Counted from the stretch's first letter, positions 33,845 to 43,081 are shown. The stretch is DNA of 44,308 nt from an uncultured Oscillospiraceae bacterium (GCA_905234425.1 CAJOHR010000025.1:1-44308), one strand, 5' to 3'. The notes: a model not told the origin generated them from the sequence alone. Numbers and translations: made by a program.

Positions 33845-33959
33845 TGCTTCAGTCGCTCGTGTCATCCTGAGCGTAAGCGAAGGATCTTGAAATCGTGAAT
33901 AATGCCAAGATTCTTCGTCACTTTGTTCCTCAGAATGACAGCGACTGAACAGATACTCC
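33845..33959 (-). repeat. Intergenic hairpin repeat R1, copy 3 (most complete)
   Basis: Ends CTTCAGTCGCT and AGCGACTGAAC form a terminal inverted repeat, and ATCCTGAG/CTCAGAAT continue it inward. The right end, CAGATACTC, matches the start of copy 1 in reverse, so it defines the true boundary. It lies between the terminator and the HxlR gene. Confidence 0.8.
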
Positions 33960-33967
33960 TATTGAAA

Positions 33968-34291
33968 TCATTTCGTCATCTGCCACCGGATCATCTGCTC
34001 CAGAATGGGCTGGAGCTGCCTTGTCCGATCTGTGATTTCATACTCCACCCGGATGGGAACCTCCAGATATTCCGTCCGCCGGACCAAATCGTCCTGCTCC
34101 AGCTCCTTTAAGGACTTGGAGAGCATGGTGTTGGAGATGCCCTGCATGTTCCGCAGCAGATCGTTGTACCGGGACGGCCCGTTGGCAGTCAGAGAGCATA
34201 GGATGGGCAGCTTCCACTTGCCGCCCAGGGATGTCATCACCGCCTGGAGCACGCAGTTCTCGTGACAGGGGCAAAGATGCCGGTTTGCCAT
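33968..34291 (-). CDS. HxlR-family transcriptional regulator
   Basis: 107 residues, a small winged-helix protein. The family pattern is clear: HLCPCHENCVLQAVMTSLGG, KWKLPILCSLTANGPSRYND, LLRNMQGISNTMLSKSLKEL, and LVRRTEYLEVPIRVEYEITD. The Cys-rich N-terminus (CPCHENC) can be redox- or aldehyde-sensing in relatives such as YodB and HypR (established for those proteins, not shown here). Start ATG 34291 is chosen for GGAG eight bases upstream; GTG and TTG codons just before it lack spacing. It is divergent from the radical SAM gene, its probable target. Confidence 0.85.
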   Translation of the reverse strand: MANRHLCPCHENCVLQAVMTSLGGKWKLPILCSLTANGPSRYNDLLRNMQGISNTMLSKSLKELEQDDLVRRTEYLEVPIRVEYEITDRTRQLQPILEQMIRWQMTK

Positions 34292-34342
34292 GTTCAACAC
34301 TCCGATCAGTTTTTTCTTACTTACTCCGTTTTATATCAGTCA

Positions 34343-34371
34343 TTGACAGGGGAGCGTCCTTTCTATATAAT
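34343..34371 (+). promoter_or_regulatory. Consensus promoter of the radical SAM gene
   Basis: TTGACA at 34343-34348, a 17-base spacer and TATAAT at 34366-34371, a perfect sigma-A type promoter. A promoter this strong is likely held by a repressor, and HxlR is encoded just upstream. Confidence 0.85.
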
Positions 34372-34427
34372 CATAGCAGATAAGTTTTTAAGAGTAAAGA
34401 ATTATTTTAGAGCTAAGGGTGATTGTT

Positions 34428-35531
34428 ATGGATAAGACACTGGAAGCCTATCTGACAAACGGCGTGGCGGACATCGTTCGGGACGCGGTGAGGGCAACGC
34501 TTCGGGACCCCAGAGAGAGCGCCTTTATGGCCCGATTTGCCGCAGCATCCGCCCGGGCCGCCAAACGGCGGGAGGCCGAGGAACGGCAGGGCCTTCATGT
34601 GCCGCCGTTCCTGATCGCCAGCATTACCTCCAGCTGCAACCTCCACTGTGCCGGGTGCTATTCCCGGTGCAATCAGGCCACGGTGGACGGCCCGGCTTAC
34701 GGGCAGCTTTCCGGCGATCAGTGGCTGGAGATTTTCCGGCAGGCGGAGGACCTGGGCGTCAGCTTTATCCTTTTGGCGGGCGGGGAGCCCATGCTGCGGC
34801 GGGATGTGATCCAGGCGGCAGGGGAGCGGCCCAATATCCTGTTCCCGGTCTTTACCAACGGGACCTTTATGGATGCGGCCTACTTTGAACTCCTGGACAG
34901 ATGCCGCAATCTGATCCCGGTTATGAGTATCGAGGGCGATCAGGCCTTGACAGATTCCCGCAGAGGTCCTGGGGTCTATAACAAGCTGATCGAGAATATG
35001 GACACGCTCCACAGCAAGGGCCTGATTTTCGGCGCGTCGGTGACCGTGACCACTGAGAACCTGGAGTATGTGTTGTCGGAGGAATTTGTCCGGTCCCTCA
35101 CAGATCGGGGCTGCAAGGTCATATTCTACGTGGAATTCGTCCCGGTCTCGGAGGAGGCGTCCCATCTGGCCCCGGGAGATCGGGAGCGGGAGATGCTGCA
35201 GACAGGCATGGACCGTCTGCGGACCGATCACCCGGAATCTCTGTTTATCTCCTTCCCAGGGGACGAAAAGGCCTCCGGCGGCTGTCTGGCCGCAGGCCGC
35301 GGCTTCTTCCATATCAATGCCAGCGGCGGCGCGGAGCCCTGTCCCTTCTCGCCTTATTCGGACAGTAATGTGGCGGAAACCTCCCTGCGGGAGGCCCTGG
35401 CGTCGAAGCTGTTCCGGGAACTCCGGGAGGGCGGACATCTGACCGAGGATCACGCCGGCGGCTGCGTGCTCTACGAAAAGCGGGAACTGGTCCAGGGCAT
35501 CGTGAATGCCGCGGCGCCCCAGACTGTTTGA
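34428..35531 (+). CDS. Radical SAM protein with C-terminal Cys cluster
   Basis: 367 residues. The radical SAM motif CNLHCAGC (CxxxCxxC, about residues 69-76) binds the 4Fe-4S cluster; LAGGEPMLRRD is the SAM-binding GGEP motif. C-terminal Cys residues (SGGCLAAGRGFF, AEPCPFSPYS, GGCVLYEK) suggest a second, SPASM-like cluster. Such proteins modify peptides, proteins or cofactors, or make haem-like compounds; AEPCPFSP resembles the tail of MoaA/NirJ-type enzymes. Start ATG 34428 follows CTAAGGGTGA. No precursor peptide gene is evident nearby. Regulated presumably by the divergent HxlR protein. Confidence 0.85.
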   Translation: MDKTLEAYLTNGVADIVRDAVRATLRDPRESAFMARFAAASARAAKRREAEERQGLHVPPFLIASITSSCNLHCAGCYSRCNQATVDGPAYGQLSGDQWLEIFRQAEDLGVSFILLAGGEPMLRRDVIQAAGERPNILFPVFTNGTFMDAAYFELLDRCRNLIPVMSIEGDQALTDSRRGPGVYNKLIENMDTLHSKGLIFGASVTVTTENLEYVLSEEFVRSLTDRGCKVIFYVEFVPVSEEASHLAPGDREREMLQTGMDRLRTDHPESLFISFPGDEKASGGCLAAGRGFFHINASGGAEPCPFSPYSDSNVAETSLREALASKLFRELREGGHLTEDHAGGCVLYEKRELVQGIVNAAAPQTV

Positions 35532-35536
35532 TTGAT

Positions 35537-35583
35537 CCCCATACAGAAGACGCCGGATTTCCTGCCTTCTGCAGGGGGCTTTT
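35537..35583 (+). terminator. Possible terminator after the radical SAM gene
   Basis: CCCC-ATA-CAGAAG pairs with CTTCTG-CA-GGGG around a 16-base loop, followed by GGCTTTT. The internal loop makes it uncertain. The rest of the 271-base gap holds the SBP4 promoter and leader. Confidence 0.4.
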
Positions 35584-35668
35584 GCGTGGAGACCGGACGG
35601 CAGCTTTCCGGGCGGAAATACCGTCTACAGAAAAAGCGCAAATTGGAGGGAAAGAGCACAAACGGTAG

Positions 35669-35698
35669 TTGAAATGAATGTAAAGAATATGCTACCAT
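35669..35698 (+). promoter_or_regulatory. Possible promoter of SBP4
   Basis: TTGAAA at 35669-35674, an 18-base spacer and TACCAT at 35693-35698. The leader to the chosen start is about 100 bases. Confidence 0.4.
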
Positions 35699-35802
35699 AC
35701 CACTTGTGTATTTATGATTTTGATATGTCGAATCAGAAAATGATACTCGTATATCATCCGGTATCTGCCGGTGATGATAAATCTATGAAAGATGGTGAAC
35801 AC

Positions 35803-37599
35803 ATGAAGAAGTTTCTTGCGCTGCTTCTGGCGCTGTGCCTGTGTCTCGGCCTGATGGCCGGCTGCGGCAGCCAGTCCGGAAGCGCACAGCCTGCTGATTC
35901 CTCCGCCGCCGGAGACATTGAGGATTTTGCGCCTCCCGCCAGCGCCATGATCTCCGCCGAGGAAGAGGAGGAGGACGCCGAGCCTGCCGATGAGGCAGAC
36001 GAGGAGGAAGAGACGGAAGAAGAGAGTGCCGAGGAGATCGGCTCCGGCGAGATCACGGCCCATGCCGCGGAGATCTTCGGTACCGACCAGATCCCCGAGG
36101 AGAACGTCTATCCCCTGGATACCGACGAGACCCTGGAGCTGATGGCCACCTTCCCCGATCCTCTGTTCGCTTCCTATCCGGGCGCCATGGCCGACTGCCA
36201 GATCTATCAGGTGGCCGAGGAGAAGACCGGCGTGAAGATGACCTACACCGGCCTGTCCACCTCCGCCTCCGCCGAGCAGTTCAACGTGATCATGGCCTCC
36301 GGCTCCTATCCGGATCTGGTCGGCTGGGGCCTGAACTACGCCACCGGCGATGACGCCGCCGTGGAGGACGACGTCTATCTGGACCTGATCGACCTGATCC
36401 CCGAGTATGCTCCCAACTATTTCAGGATCCTGGGCAGCGACGACGTGCTGCTTGACACCGCCGTGACCGATTCCGGCTACATCACCGCCTTCGCGGCGGT
36501 GGTCACCGAGGAATCCCTGGGCAAGGCCGGTCTCGTGATCCGGACCGATCTGCTGGACAAGCTGGGCCTCGACAAGCCCTATACCATCGAGGAATTCGAT
36601 AACGTGCTGGCTGCCTTCAAGGACGAGGGCCTGGCCCAGCCTCTGATGATGCTGGCTCCCGGCGCCATCCAGGACAACTGGCTGGCCGCCGCCTATGACG
36701 TGGCCGCCTTCTGCAACTCCTTCCCCATGACCGTGGCGCCTACTTATGTAAAGGACGGCGAGATCAAGTTCGGTCCCCTGGAGGACGGCTTCAAGGACTA
36801 CATCGAGAAGGTCAAGTCCTGGTATGACGCCGGCTACATCGACAGCGACTTCATCTCCAAGAACTCCAACTGGAACGGCCCCAGCTATGCCAACGCCATC
36901 ACCGCCGGTGACGCCGGCATCTTCTACGCGGACCAGGGCAACCTGGGCGGCTATGTGGCCGGCTCTGAGGTTCCCGGCTTCGCCGTGGAGGCCACCTATG
37001 ATATGCACGCCACCGAGGACAGCGTCAACCACTTCCTGGCCAAATCCTCCAAGGCTGTGGGCAACGGCTTCCACATCACCACCTCCTGCGAGAACGTGGA
37101 GCTGGCCTGCCAGTGGGGTGACTGGTGGTATTCCGAGGAGGGCTCTCTCCTGGCCAACTACGGCGTGGAGGGCGTTTCCTTCGACTATGTGGACGGCGTT
37201 CCCACGCTGAATGAGACCGTCACCGACGCTCCCGAGGGCATGCGTGACGCGCTGCTGATCTACTGCTCCAACAACACCATCTGCTGCGTCATCGACAACA
37301 ACGCTGTCACCTCCGGCTATTCTCAGTTGGATAAGGAAGCGCCCGAGATCTGGGCCACCGGCATGGACGACGCCTATGTGATCCCCTCCACCGTGTCCCT
37401 GTCTGCCGACGAGACCACCGAGGCCGCCAACATCTATTCCGACATCCAGACCCTGTGCATGGAGTCCATCGCCAAGTTCATCAACGGCGACAAGTCCATG
37501 GACGAGTACGACAAGTTCGTGTCCGATATCCAGGCCATGAACATTGACGGCTACCTGGCCATCTATCAGGAGGCTTACGACCGCGCCATGGCGGGCTGA
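35803..37599 (+). CDS. SBP4: extracellular solute-binding lipoprotein
   Basis: 598 residues. Signal peptide with lipobox LMAGC and Cys21, a very acidic tether (EEEEEDAEPADEADEEEE type) to about residue 75, then the binding domain with EQFNVIMASGSYPDLV and a C-terminal LAIYQEAYDRAMAG. Start ATG 35803 begins the signal peptide; the ribosome site is weak (AAAGATGGTG). It shows the strongest codon bias of the four SBPs (GGC, GCC, ATC, AAG), suggesting high expression. No permease or ATPase lies beside it; it is monocistronic between a promoter and a strong terminator. Ligand unknown. Confidence 0.88.
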   Translation: MKKFLALLLALCLCLGLMAGCGSQSGSAQPADSSAAGDIEDFAPPASAMISAEEEEEDAEPADEADEEEETEEESAEEIGSGEITAHAAEIFGTDQIPEENVYPLDTDETLELMATFPDPLFASYPGAMADCQIYQVAEEKTGVKMTYTGLSTSASAEQFNVIMASGSYPDLVGWGLNYATGDDAAVEDDVYLDLIDLIPEYAPNYFRILGSDDVLLDTAVTDSGYITAFAAVVTEESLGKAGLVIRTDLLDKLGLDKPYTIEEFDNVLAAFKDEGLAQPLMMLAPGAIQDNWLAAAYDVAAFCNSFPMTVAPTYVKDGEIKFGPLEDGFKDYIEKVKSWYDAGYIDSDFISKNSNWNGPSYANAITAGDAGIFYADQGNLGGYVAGSEVPGFAVEATYDMHATEDSVNHFLAKSSKAVGNGFHITTSCENVELACQWGDWWYSEEGSLLANYGVEGVSFDYVDGVPTLNETVTDAPEGMRDALLIYCSNNTICCVIDNNAVTSGYSQLDKEAPEIWATGMDDAYVIPSTVSLSADETTEAANIYSDIQTLCMESIAKFINGDKSMDEYDKFVSDIQAMNIDGYLAIYQEAYDRAMAG

Positions 37600-37620
37600 T
37601 AAAAAGAAACAGATTCTTTT

Positions 37621-37646
37621 CCGGGGCCGCAAGGCCCCGGTTTTTT
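37621..37646 (+). terminator. Rho-independent terminator after SBP4
   Basis: A perfect 8-bp GC stem (37621-37628 with 37633-37640) followed by six T. Confidence 0.92.
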
Positions 37647-37676
37647 GCGCTTCACATAGTTAACATAATTTTTTGG

Positions 37677-37705
37677 TTGATTTTGCAGGAATTTGCCGCT
37701 ACAAT
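37677..37705 (+). promoter_or_regulatory. Promoter of the GH26-like/SLH gene
   Basis: TTGATT at 37677-37682, a 17-base spacer and TACAAT at 37700-37705. Confidence 0.6.
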
Positions 37706-37747
37706 AGGATTTGGAAAGTTATTGACATAATTATGAGGAGTCAAAGG

Positions 37748-39643
37748 ATGATAAAACGGATTTCCTGGGTGCTGTGGCTGCCTGTAATCCTCTGTCTGGC
37801 GTTTCCCGTTCGGGCGGATTCCAGCACCACAACCTACTATACAGCCTCCAAGAATCTTTCCGCCAATACGGAAATCTTTGTGGTCACCGATGAGCCCTAC
37901 GACGACTACGTCTGCTATGGCGCCCTGTGGGAGCCCGATTCCGGGGTCTACTTCGGTCGGACCTGCGACGCCGGAGCCATCTCTCACAACACCTGGGGCA
38001 CCGTCAATGGGGCGGAGCAGGCCGATGAGTCGATCACCTCTGTGTATTATGAATTGACCAGTCCCTATTCCCTGGAATACTGGTCCTATCTCTTTCGGGA
38101 TTTGATTGCCGACGGAGAGCATGCCCTGCTGGTGAACCTGAATTTCCAGGGACAGGCCAAGGATTGCGGTCCGGCGGCAGCAGGGGAGTACGACGAAAAA
38201 TTGATGCGGGACTTTCAGTATTTGTCCGGAATCGAAGGCCCCCTGTTTCTGCGGATCGGCGGCGAGGTGAATATCTGGGACGACCGCCCCAGAGCCGGAA
38301 GCTATATCGCGGCCTTTCGGCATATCGCATCTCTGGTCCGTACATACTGCCCCAATGTGGCGCTGGTTTATTCTCCAAATTTCACCAGCGGCTTCGGCGT
38401 GGACCTGGACAGCTACTATCCCGGCGACGAGTGGGTGGACTGGATCGGCGCGTCGCTCTACTACAACCAGTATTCCCTTAACAACGACTATGACCGGGAC
38501 GAGTTCTACGGCGTAGGCCGCTATGGCGACGCCGTCGTGAATATCCAGCAGGTGGTGAACCTCTCCCGGATGCACAAAAAGCCCATTATCATCACCGAGG
38601 GCGGCTCCGCCCGGATCAACCGGGACCGGGATGTGACGGACAGCGCTGCGGAGCGGCTGGAGCGGGCCTATACCTTCCTCACCATGGTCTATCCCGAGAT
38701 CAAGTGTCTGGTCCTTTCAGACACCAATTTCGACGAGGCCCATGAAAAGTATTCCATCCACGACAGCCCTGTCATGACCGCTGCTTACAACCGGGCGGTG
38801 GAGAACAACCCAACCCTGATCCGCCGGTATCAGGACAACGGACGGTATTATACCCGGCTCTCGGCCTATCCCCTGGAATGGGAGGGCGTCATGGAGCTCA
38901 CGGCCTATGCCAACGCGGATCACAGGCCCAGCGCCAACTGGTATGTGGACGGGAAGTGGAGGGACAATGTCACAAGCTATCCCTATCGCTTCTATCTGAA
39001 TGTGGACGAGCTCACCTACGGCTATCACACCGTCACTGTGGAGTTCAGCCACGGCTTCTCCAAGACCTATCGGTTTCTCCGGGCCATCGACATCGGCGGC
39101 TTTCACGATCTGATTCCCGACAGCTATTACATTGATCCCGTGCTCTGGGCCAGGGAGCAGGGGGTCACGGCGGGGGTCAAGGCGGAGCTGTTTGATCCGG
39201 ATGCCGTCTGTTCCCGGGCCCAGGTGGTGACCTTCCTGTGGAACGCGGCGGGAAAGCCGGACCCGGGCGACGTGCGGATGCCCTTTGTGGATGTACCGAA
39301 GAACGCCTATTATCGGGATGCGGTGCTCTGGGCCGTGCAAAACGGGGTGACCTCCGGGGTGGACGCCAGTCACTTCGGCCCTGATGCGCCCTGCACCAGA
39401 GCCCAGGTTGCCACCTTTCTGTGGAACCGGGGCGGGAAGGAGGACCCGGGACCGGGCTATATTCCCTTCACCGATGTGCCCGACGGAAAGTATTACACCA
39501 AGGCCGTCCGCTGGGCGCTCATGACGAACGTGACCACCGGCGTCAGCAATACCCGCTTCGGACCGGACCAGTCCTGCACCAGAGCCCAGGTGGTGACCTT
39601 CCTCTGGCGGGCGGCAGGACAGCCGGAGCAGCATCTCTACTGA
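37748..39643 (+). CDS. Secreted GH26-like glycoside hydrolase with three SLH domains
   Basis: 631 residues. Sec signal peptide (LWLPVILCLAFPVRA, cleavage after ADS or VRA). Residues 30-370 look like a (beta/alpha)8 endo-hydrolase of the GH26 type: LFLRIGGEVNIW carries the likely acid/base Glu, and KPIIITEGGSARI the likely nucleophile Glu. Residues 395-460 form an Ig-like beta domain. Three S-layer homology repeats close the protein (each with a segment of the AVLWAxxxGVTxGV type followed by CTRAQVVTFLW), anchoring it to the cell wall. Mannan or another beta-glycan is the expected substrate (family knowledge). Start ATG 37748 follows GAGGAG. Unrelated to the reductase island in function as far as seen. 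Confidence 0.78.
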   Translation: MIKRISWVLWLPVILCLAFPVRADSSTTTYYTASKNLSANTEIFVVTDEPYDDYVCYGALWEPDSGVYFGRTCDAGAISHNTWGTVNGAEQADESITSVYYELTSPYSLEYWSYLFRDLIADGEHALLVNLNFQGQAKDCGPAAAGEYDEKLMRDFQYLSGIEGPLFLRIGGEVNIWDDRPRAGSYIAAFRHIASLVRTYCPNVALVYSPNFTSGFGVDLDSYYPGDEWVDWIGASLYYNQYSLNNDYDRDEFYGVGRYGDAVVNIQQVVNLSRMHKKPIIITEGGSARINRDRDVTDSAAERLERAYTFLTMVYPEIKCLVLSDTNFDEAHEKYSIHDSPVMTAAYNRAVENNPTLIRRYQDNGRYYTRLSAYPLEWEGVMELTAYANADHRPSANWYVDGKWRDNVTSYPYRFYLNVDELTYGYHTVTVEFSHGFSKTYRFLRAIDIGGFHDLIPDSYYIDPVLWAREQGVTAGVKAELFDPDAVCSRAQVVTFLWNAAGKPDPGDVRMPFVDVPKNAYYRDAVLWAVQNGVTSGVDASHFGPDAPCTRAQVATFLWNRGGKEDPGPGYIPFTDVPDGKYYTKAVRWALMTNVTTGVSNTRFGPDQSCTRAQVVTFLWRAAGQPEQHLY

Positions 39644-39656
39644 TAAAGCAAAACAG

Positions 39657-39697
39657 CGCCGTTCCGTACCGGATTTCCCGGCGGGAACGGCGTTTTT
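39657..39697 (+). terminator. Rho-independent terminator after the GH26-like gene
   Basis: A 9-bp stem (39657-39665 with 39684-39692) with an 18-base loop that can pair further, followed by five T. Confidence 0.85.
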
Positions 39698-39724
39698 GCA
39701 CGTTTATCCGGCTTCCGACATAAT
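39696..39724 (+). promoter_or_regulatory. Possible promoter of feoAB
   Basis: TTGCAC at 39696-39701, a 17-base spacer and CATAAT at 39719-39724. The -35 box overlaps the T tract of the preceding terminator. No Fur box was recognised. Confidence 0.5.
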
Positions 39725-39773
39725 CTGTGATAGAGCGACAGAGCGCCCCCGGCGGGGGAGATGGGAGGAAGCC

Positions 39774-40016
39774 ATGGAGAGTGTTGTGAAGCTGTCAGAC
39801 CTCAGCCCGGGAGAAAAGGGAATAGTGATGGAAAACCGCTGCGGGCCGGAGCTGGCTGCCCGATTGGAGGATCTTGGCCTGACCACGGGCCTGGAGGTGG
39901 CCTGTCTCCATCGGGCCCCTGCCGGAACGCCTGCCGCCTATGAGATTCGTGGAGCGGTCATCGCCCTCCGGCGGGTGGACGCGGGAAGCATTCTGGTGGG
40001 GAGGACGGAGATATGA
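39774..40016 (+). CDS. feoA: FeoA family ferrous iron transport protein
   Basis: 80 residues with the FeoA SH3-like fold: VKLSDLSPGEKGIVMENRCG, LAARLEDLGLTTGLEVACLH, then YEIRGAVIALRRVDAGSILV. FeoA assists the FeoB iron channel at the inner membrane face. Start ATG 39774 follows GGGAGG. The stop overlaps the FeoB start by four bases (ATGA), so the two are translationally coupled. The supply of ferrous iron may matter for the many 4Fe-4S enzymes of the region (inference). Confidence 0.9.
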   Translation: MESVVKLSDLSPGEKGIVMENRCGPELAARLEDLGLTTGLEVACLHRAPAGTPAAYEIRGAVIALRRVDAGSILVGRTEI

Positions 40017-41809
40017 GCGGGAAGACGCGTCGGGTCCTCCTGGCCGGCAATCCCAATGTGGGAAAATCCACTGTGTTTAATGCGCTGACGGGCCTGCGTC
40101 AGCACACGGGAAACTGGCCGGGAAAGACGGTGGAGACGGCGGTGGGGCGCTATGCCTTTCGAGGCGTGGATTACGAGCTGGTGGATCTGCCGGGGGCCTA
40201 TTCCCTGAATCCCAGGTCCCAGGAGGAGCGGGTGGCGCTGGAGGCTCTGGAGCGGTGGGATTACGACTGTGTGGCTGTGGTCTGCGACGCCACCATGCTC
40301 AGGCGAAATCTGATCCTGGTCTATCAGATCCTTGCTTTGGAGGTCCCCGTGGTGGTCTGCGTCAACCTGATGGACGAGGCCCGGCGCAAAAGGGTCACGG
40401 TGGATCTGCCGGAGCTTCAGCGCCTTCTGGGGGCCCGGGTGGTGGGAACGTCAGCAGGCCGGAAGGAGGGACTGGAGGCCCTTCGGCTGGCCATCGCCAG
40501 AACGGCGGAGGAACAGGCCTGGAGCATCGGGCAAAACCTCCCCGGGGACAGCCGGGAACGGGCGGCGCTGGCAGAGCGGACGGCAGGCCGGGTCACCCAG
40601 GGTATCCCGACAGGAAAACGGGAACAGATGCTGGATAAACTGGTCACGGGAAAATGGACCGGGATCCCCATACTGCTGCTGCTCCTGTTTTTCCTGCTGT
40701 GGATTACCATTGCGGGAGCCAATATCCCGTCCGACCTGCTCTGGCGGGGCGTAGAGCGCCTCTACGGGCGCTTGACGCAGGCGGCCGGAGGCTGGCCCGC
40801 CTGGCTTCGGGGCGCTCTTCTGGACGGAATCCTTTTGACCATGGGCAGGGTAGTGGCGGTGATGCTGCCGCCCATGGCGATTTTCTTTCCACTCTTCACG
40901 CTGCTGGAGGATCTGGGATACCTGCCCAGAATGGCCTACAACATGGATCACGCCCTTGACCGCTGCGGCGGCTGCGGAAAGATGGCGCTGACCATGTGCA
41001 TGGGCCTGGGGTGCAACGCCGCAGGGGTGATCGGCTGCCGGATCATCGACGCTCCCCGGGAGCGGCTAATGGGCATTCTGACAAACAGTCTCATTCCCTG
41101 CAATGGCCGGTTCGGCGCGCTGATCCTGCTGATGACGGCCTTCCTGATTCCCTCCGGATGGGGAAGCGCCGGGGCGGCCCTGGGGCTTACGGCCTTCCTG
41201 GCCTTCAGCGTCCTGGCCGTCATGGGCGTATGCAAGCTGCTCAGTGTGACCGTTCTACGGGGCGTGCCCACGGCCTTTGCCCTGGAGCTTCCGCCCTATC
41301 GGCGTCCCAGAGTGGGGCAGGTGCTGATCCGGTCCGTGCTGGACAGGACCCTGCGGGTGCTGTGGCGGGCGGTGATCGCGGCGGCGCCTGCGGGACTGAT
41401 TCTCTGGGTCCTCTCCCAGGTGTCCCTGGGGGATAGGAGCCTGATCGCCTCCATGGCCTGGGCCCTGGACCCTATGGGCAGAGCCATGGGCATGTCGGGG
41501 GTCCTGCTGACGGGCTTTATTCTGGGCTGGCCTGCCAACGAGATCGTGCTGCCCGTGGCGGTGCTGGCGGCCACAGGGACGCTTCAGATGGAAGCCGGGG
41601 CGGCAAGCCTGGGCGCGCTGCGCCTTGGCTGGGAGACCGCCCTCTGCACCGCCGTCTTCTTCCTGTTCCACTGGCCCTGCGCTACCACCTGTATGACGAT
41701 CCGCAAAGAGACGGGAAGCTTGTCATGGACCCTGCTGGCCGCAGCGCTTCCCACAGTCCTTGGAATGCTTCTCTGCCTCCTGATCCACGGCGTATTTCTG
41801 CTGCTGTGA
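40013..41809 (+). CDS. feoB: FeoB ferrous iron transporter
   Basis: 598 residues, at the short end for FeoB. N-terminal G domain: GNPNVGKS (12-19), the DLPG motif (VDLPGAYSL), and NLMD for guanine recognition. A helical spacer follows, then about eight membrane segments with the two gate repeats (PLFTLLEDLGYLPRMAYNMD; GFILGWPANEIVLPVAVL) and CMGLGCNAAGVIGCRIID, where the conserved Cys lies. It imports ferrous iron across the cytoplasmic membrane. No FeoC was seen after it. Start ATG 40013 overlaps feoA. Confidence 0.93.
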   Translation: MSGKTRRVLLAGNPNVGKSTVFNALTGLRQHTGNWPGKTVETAVGRYAFRGVDYELVDLPGAYSLNPRSQEERVALEALERWDYDCVAVVCDATMLRRNLILVYQILALEVPVVVCVNLMDEARRKRVTVDLPELQRLLGARVVGTSAGRKEGLEALRLAIARTAEEQAWSIGQNLPGDSRERAALAERTAGRVTQGIPTGKREQMLDKLVTGKWTGIPILLLLLFFLLWITIAGANIPSDLLWRGVERLYGRLTQAAGGWPAWLRGALLDGILLTMGRVVAVMLPPMAIFFPLFTLLEDLGYLPRMAYNMDHALDRCGGCGKMALTMCMGLGCNAAGVIGCRIIDAPRERLMGILTNSLIPCNGRFGALILLMTAFLIPSGWGSAGAALGLTAFLAFSVLAVMGVCKLLSVTVLRGVPTAFALELPPYRRPRVGQVLIRSVLDRTLRVLWRAVIAAAPAGLILWVLSQVSLGDRSLIASMAWALDPMGRAMGMSGVLLTGFILGWPANEIVLPVAVLAATGTLQMEAGAASLGALRLGWETALCTAVFFLFHWPCATTCMTIRKETGSLSWTLLAAALPTVLGMLLCLLIHGVFLLL

Positions 41810-41822
41810 TGGAAAAAAACGC

Positions 41823-41851
41823 TTGCGCCCCAAAGCCATATTCGATATACT
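41823..41851 (+). promoter_or_regulatory. Promoter of the LtrA-like gene
   Basis: TTGCGC at 41823-41828, a 17-base spacer and TATACT at 41846-41851, just after feoB. Confidence 0.55.
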
Positions 41852-41881
41852 ACAAGAAAAAGGATCGGGGGAGGCGGCGCC

Positions 41882-43081
41882 GTGCTGAACTTCTTACAGG
41901 ACAAGAGCGAAAAAAAGGTGGAATATATCGAGCTGATCTACGACCTGATCTTTGTCTATCTGGTCAGCCGGAACGGGGCCCTCCTGCAAAACATTGAAGA
42001 CGGCTTTATTCCGATCATGACGGGCGCAAGCTACCTGGCGTCCACCCTGATCATCCTCCAGATCTGGAGCTTCCACACCCTGTTTATCAACCGCTATGGC
42101 TGCGGGAGCCCGACAGAGTACCTTGGAATCTTCATCAACATGTACCTGCTTTACTTCATGGCGGACGGCATCCGGGTGGATTGGGGCGTCCGGTATTATC
42201 GGTACAACCTGGCCTGGGGGCTGATCCTGCTGAATCTGGCGCTCCAGTATTTCCTGCGGCTCCGGCGGTATCCCTGCACCTCTCCCTGGGAGCGGAAGCA
42301 CATGCGGACCTGGATCCTGACGCTGACGGCGGAGGCCGCCTTGGTGCTGGTCTCCATCCCCGTCTATCTGACCACCGGCTACGCATTGGGCGTTTGGGCC
42401 ATGATCTGCGGCTTTGCGGTGCCCGTTTTGACCTACCGCACTGAGCGGATGGTGCCTGTGGATTTTCCCCACCTGTCCGAACGGGTCATGCTCTATGTGG
42501 TGTTCACCTTTGGAGAGATGGTGCTGGGCATCGCCGGATACTTCACGGGCCTTGTCAACGGCTGGACGGTGTACTATTCCGCCATGGCCTTCCTGGTGGT
42601 GGCTGGGCTGTTCACCAGCTACGGCACCTTTTACAACCATCTGCTGGATCGGGAAAAGACCACGGCCGCAACGGGCTATATGGCCCTGCACATCGTCCTG
42701 ATCCTGGCCCTGAACAACATCACCGCATCTTTGGAATTTATGCGGGAATGGAAGGTCCTGTGGGTCCCCAAAACGATCTTTATGGTGGTATCCCTGCTGA
42801 TTTTTTTCCTGTGCCTTCTGGGAACCCAGCACTACGCCAAAACCAGAGTTACCGGCGGTAAACGGTTTTACTGGTCCATGGCAGGCATGTTTCTGGCCTA
42901 CTGCCTGGTGACCGCCCTGTGCTATACCAGAAGCTACCTGAGCATCGCCGTGACAACCCTGTTTATTTTCCTGCAGCTCTATGCTTTGAAAAAGGCGAGT
43001 AAAAGCATACCGGCTGTGCAGCCCGAGGCGCCGGAAGCGTGCACAGACGAGGAAACATCTTCAAATTCTTCCCTTTTTTAA
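41882..43081 (+). CDS. Low-temperature-requirement A (LtrA) family membrane protein
   Basis: 399 residues with about 10 hydrophobic segments, so an integral membrane protein. The family signatures are KKVEYIELIYDLIFVYLVSR at the start and HLSERVMLYVVFTFGEMVLG in the middle (the usual HxxERxxLFxxxxxGE pattern). LtrA was first linked to growth at low temperature in Listeria; its biochemical function is unknown. The start is GTG 41882 behind GGGGGAGG; no ATG start with a ribosome site exists. The C-terminal 25 residues are polar and Ser/Glu-rich. Confidence 0.8.
   Translation: MLNFLQDKSEKKVEYIELIYDLIFVYLVSRNGALLQNIEDGFIPIMTGASYLASTLIILQIWSFHTLFINRYGCGSPTEYLGIFINMYLLYFMADGIRVDWGVRYYRYNLAWGLILLNLALQYFLRLRRYPCTSPWERKHMRTWILTLTAEAALVLVSIPVYLTTGYALGVWAMICGFAVPVLTYRTERMVPVDFPHLSERVMLYVVFTFGEMVLGIAGYFTGLVNGWTVYYSAMAFLVVAGLFTSYGTFYNHLLDREKTTAATGYMALHIVLILALNNITASLEFMREWKVLWVPKTIFMVVSLLIFFLCLLGTQHYAKTRVTGGKRFYWSMAGMFLAYCLVTALCYTRSYLSIAVTTLFIFLQLYALKKASKSIPAVQPEAPEACTDEETSSNSSLF

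Noticed and set aside
35674-35802. An upstream start for SBP4
   Set aside because: It would place about 43 residues before the lipoprotein signal peptide and overlap the likely promoter.
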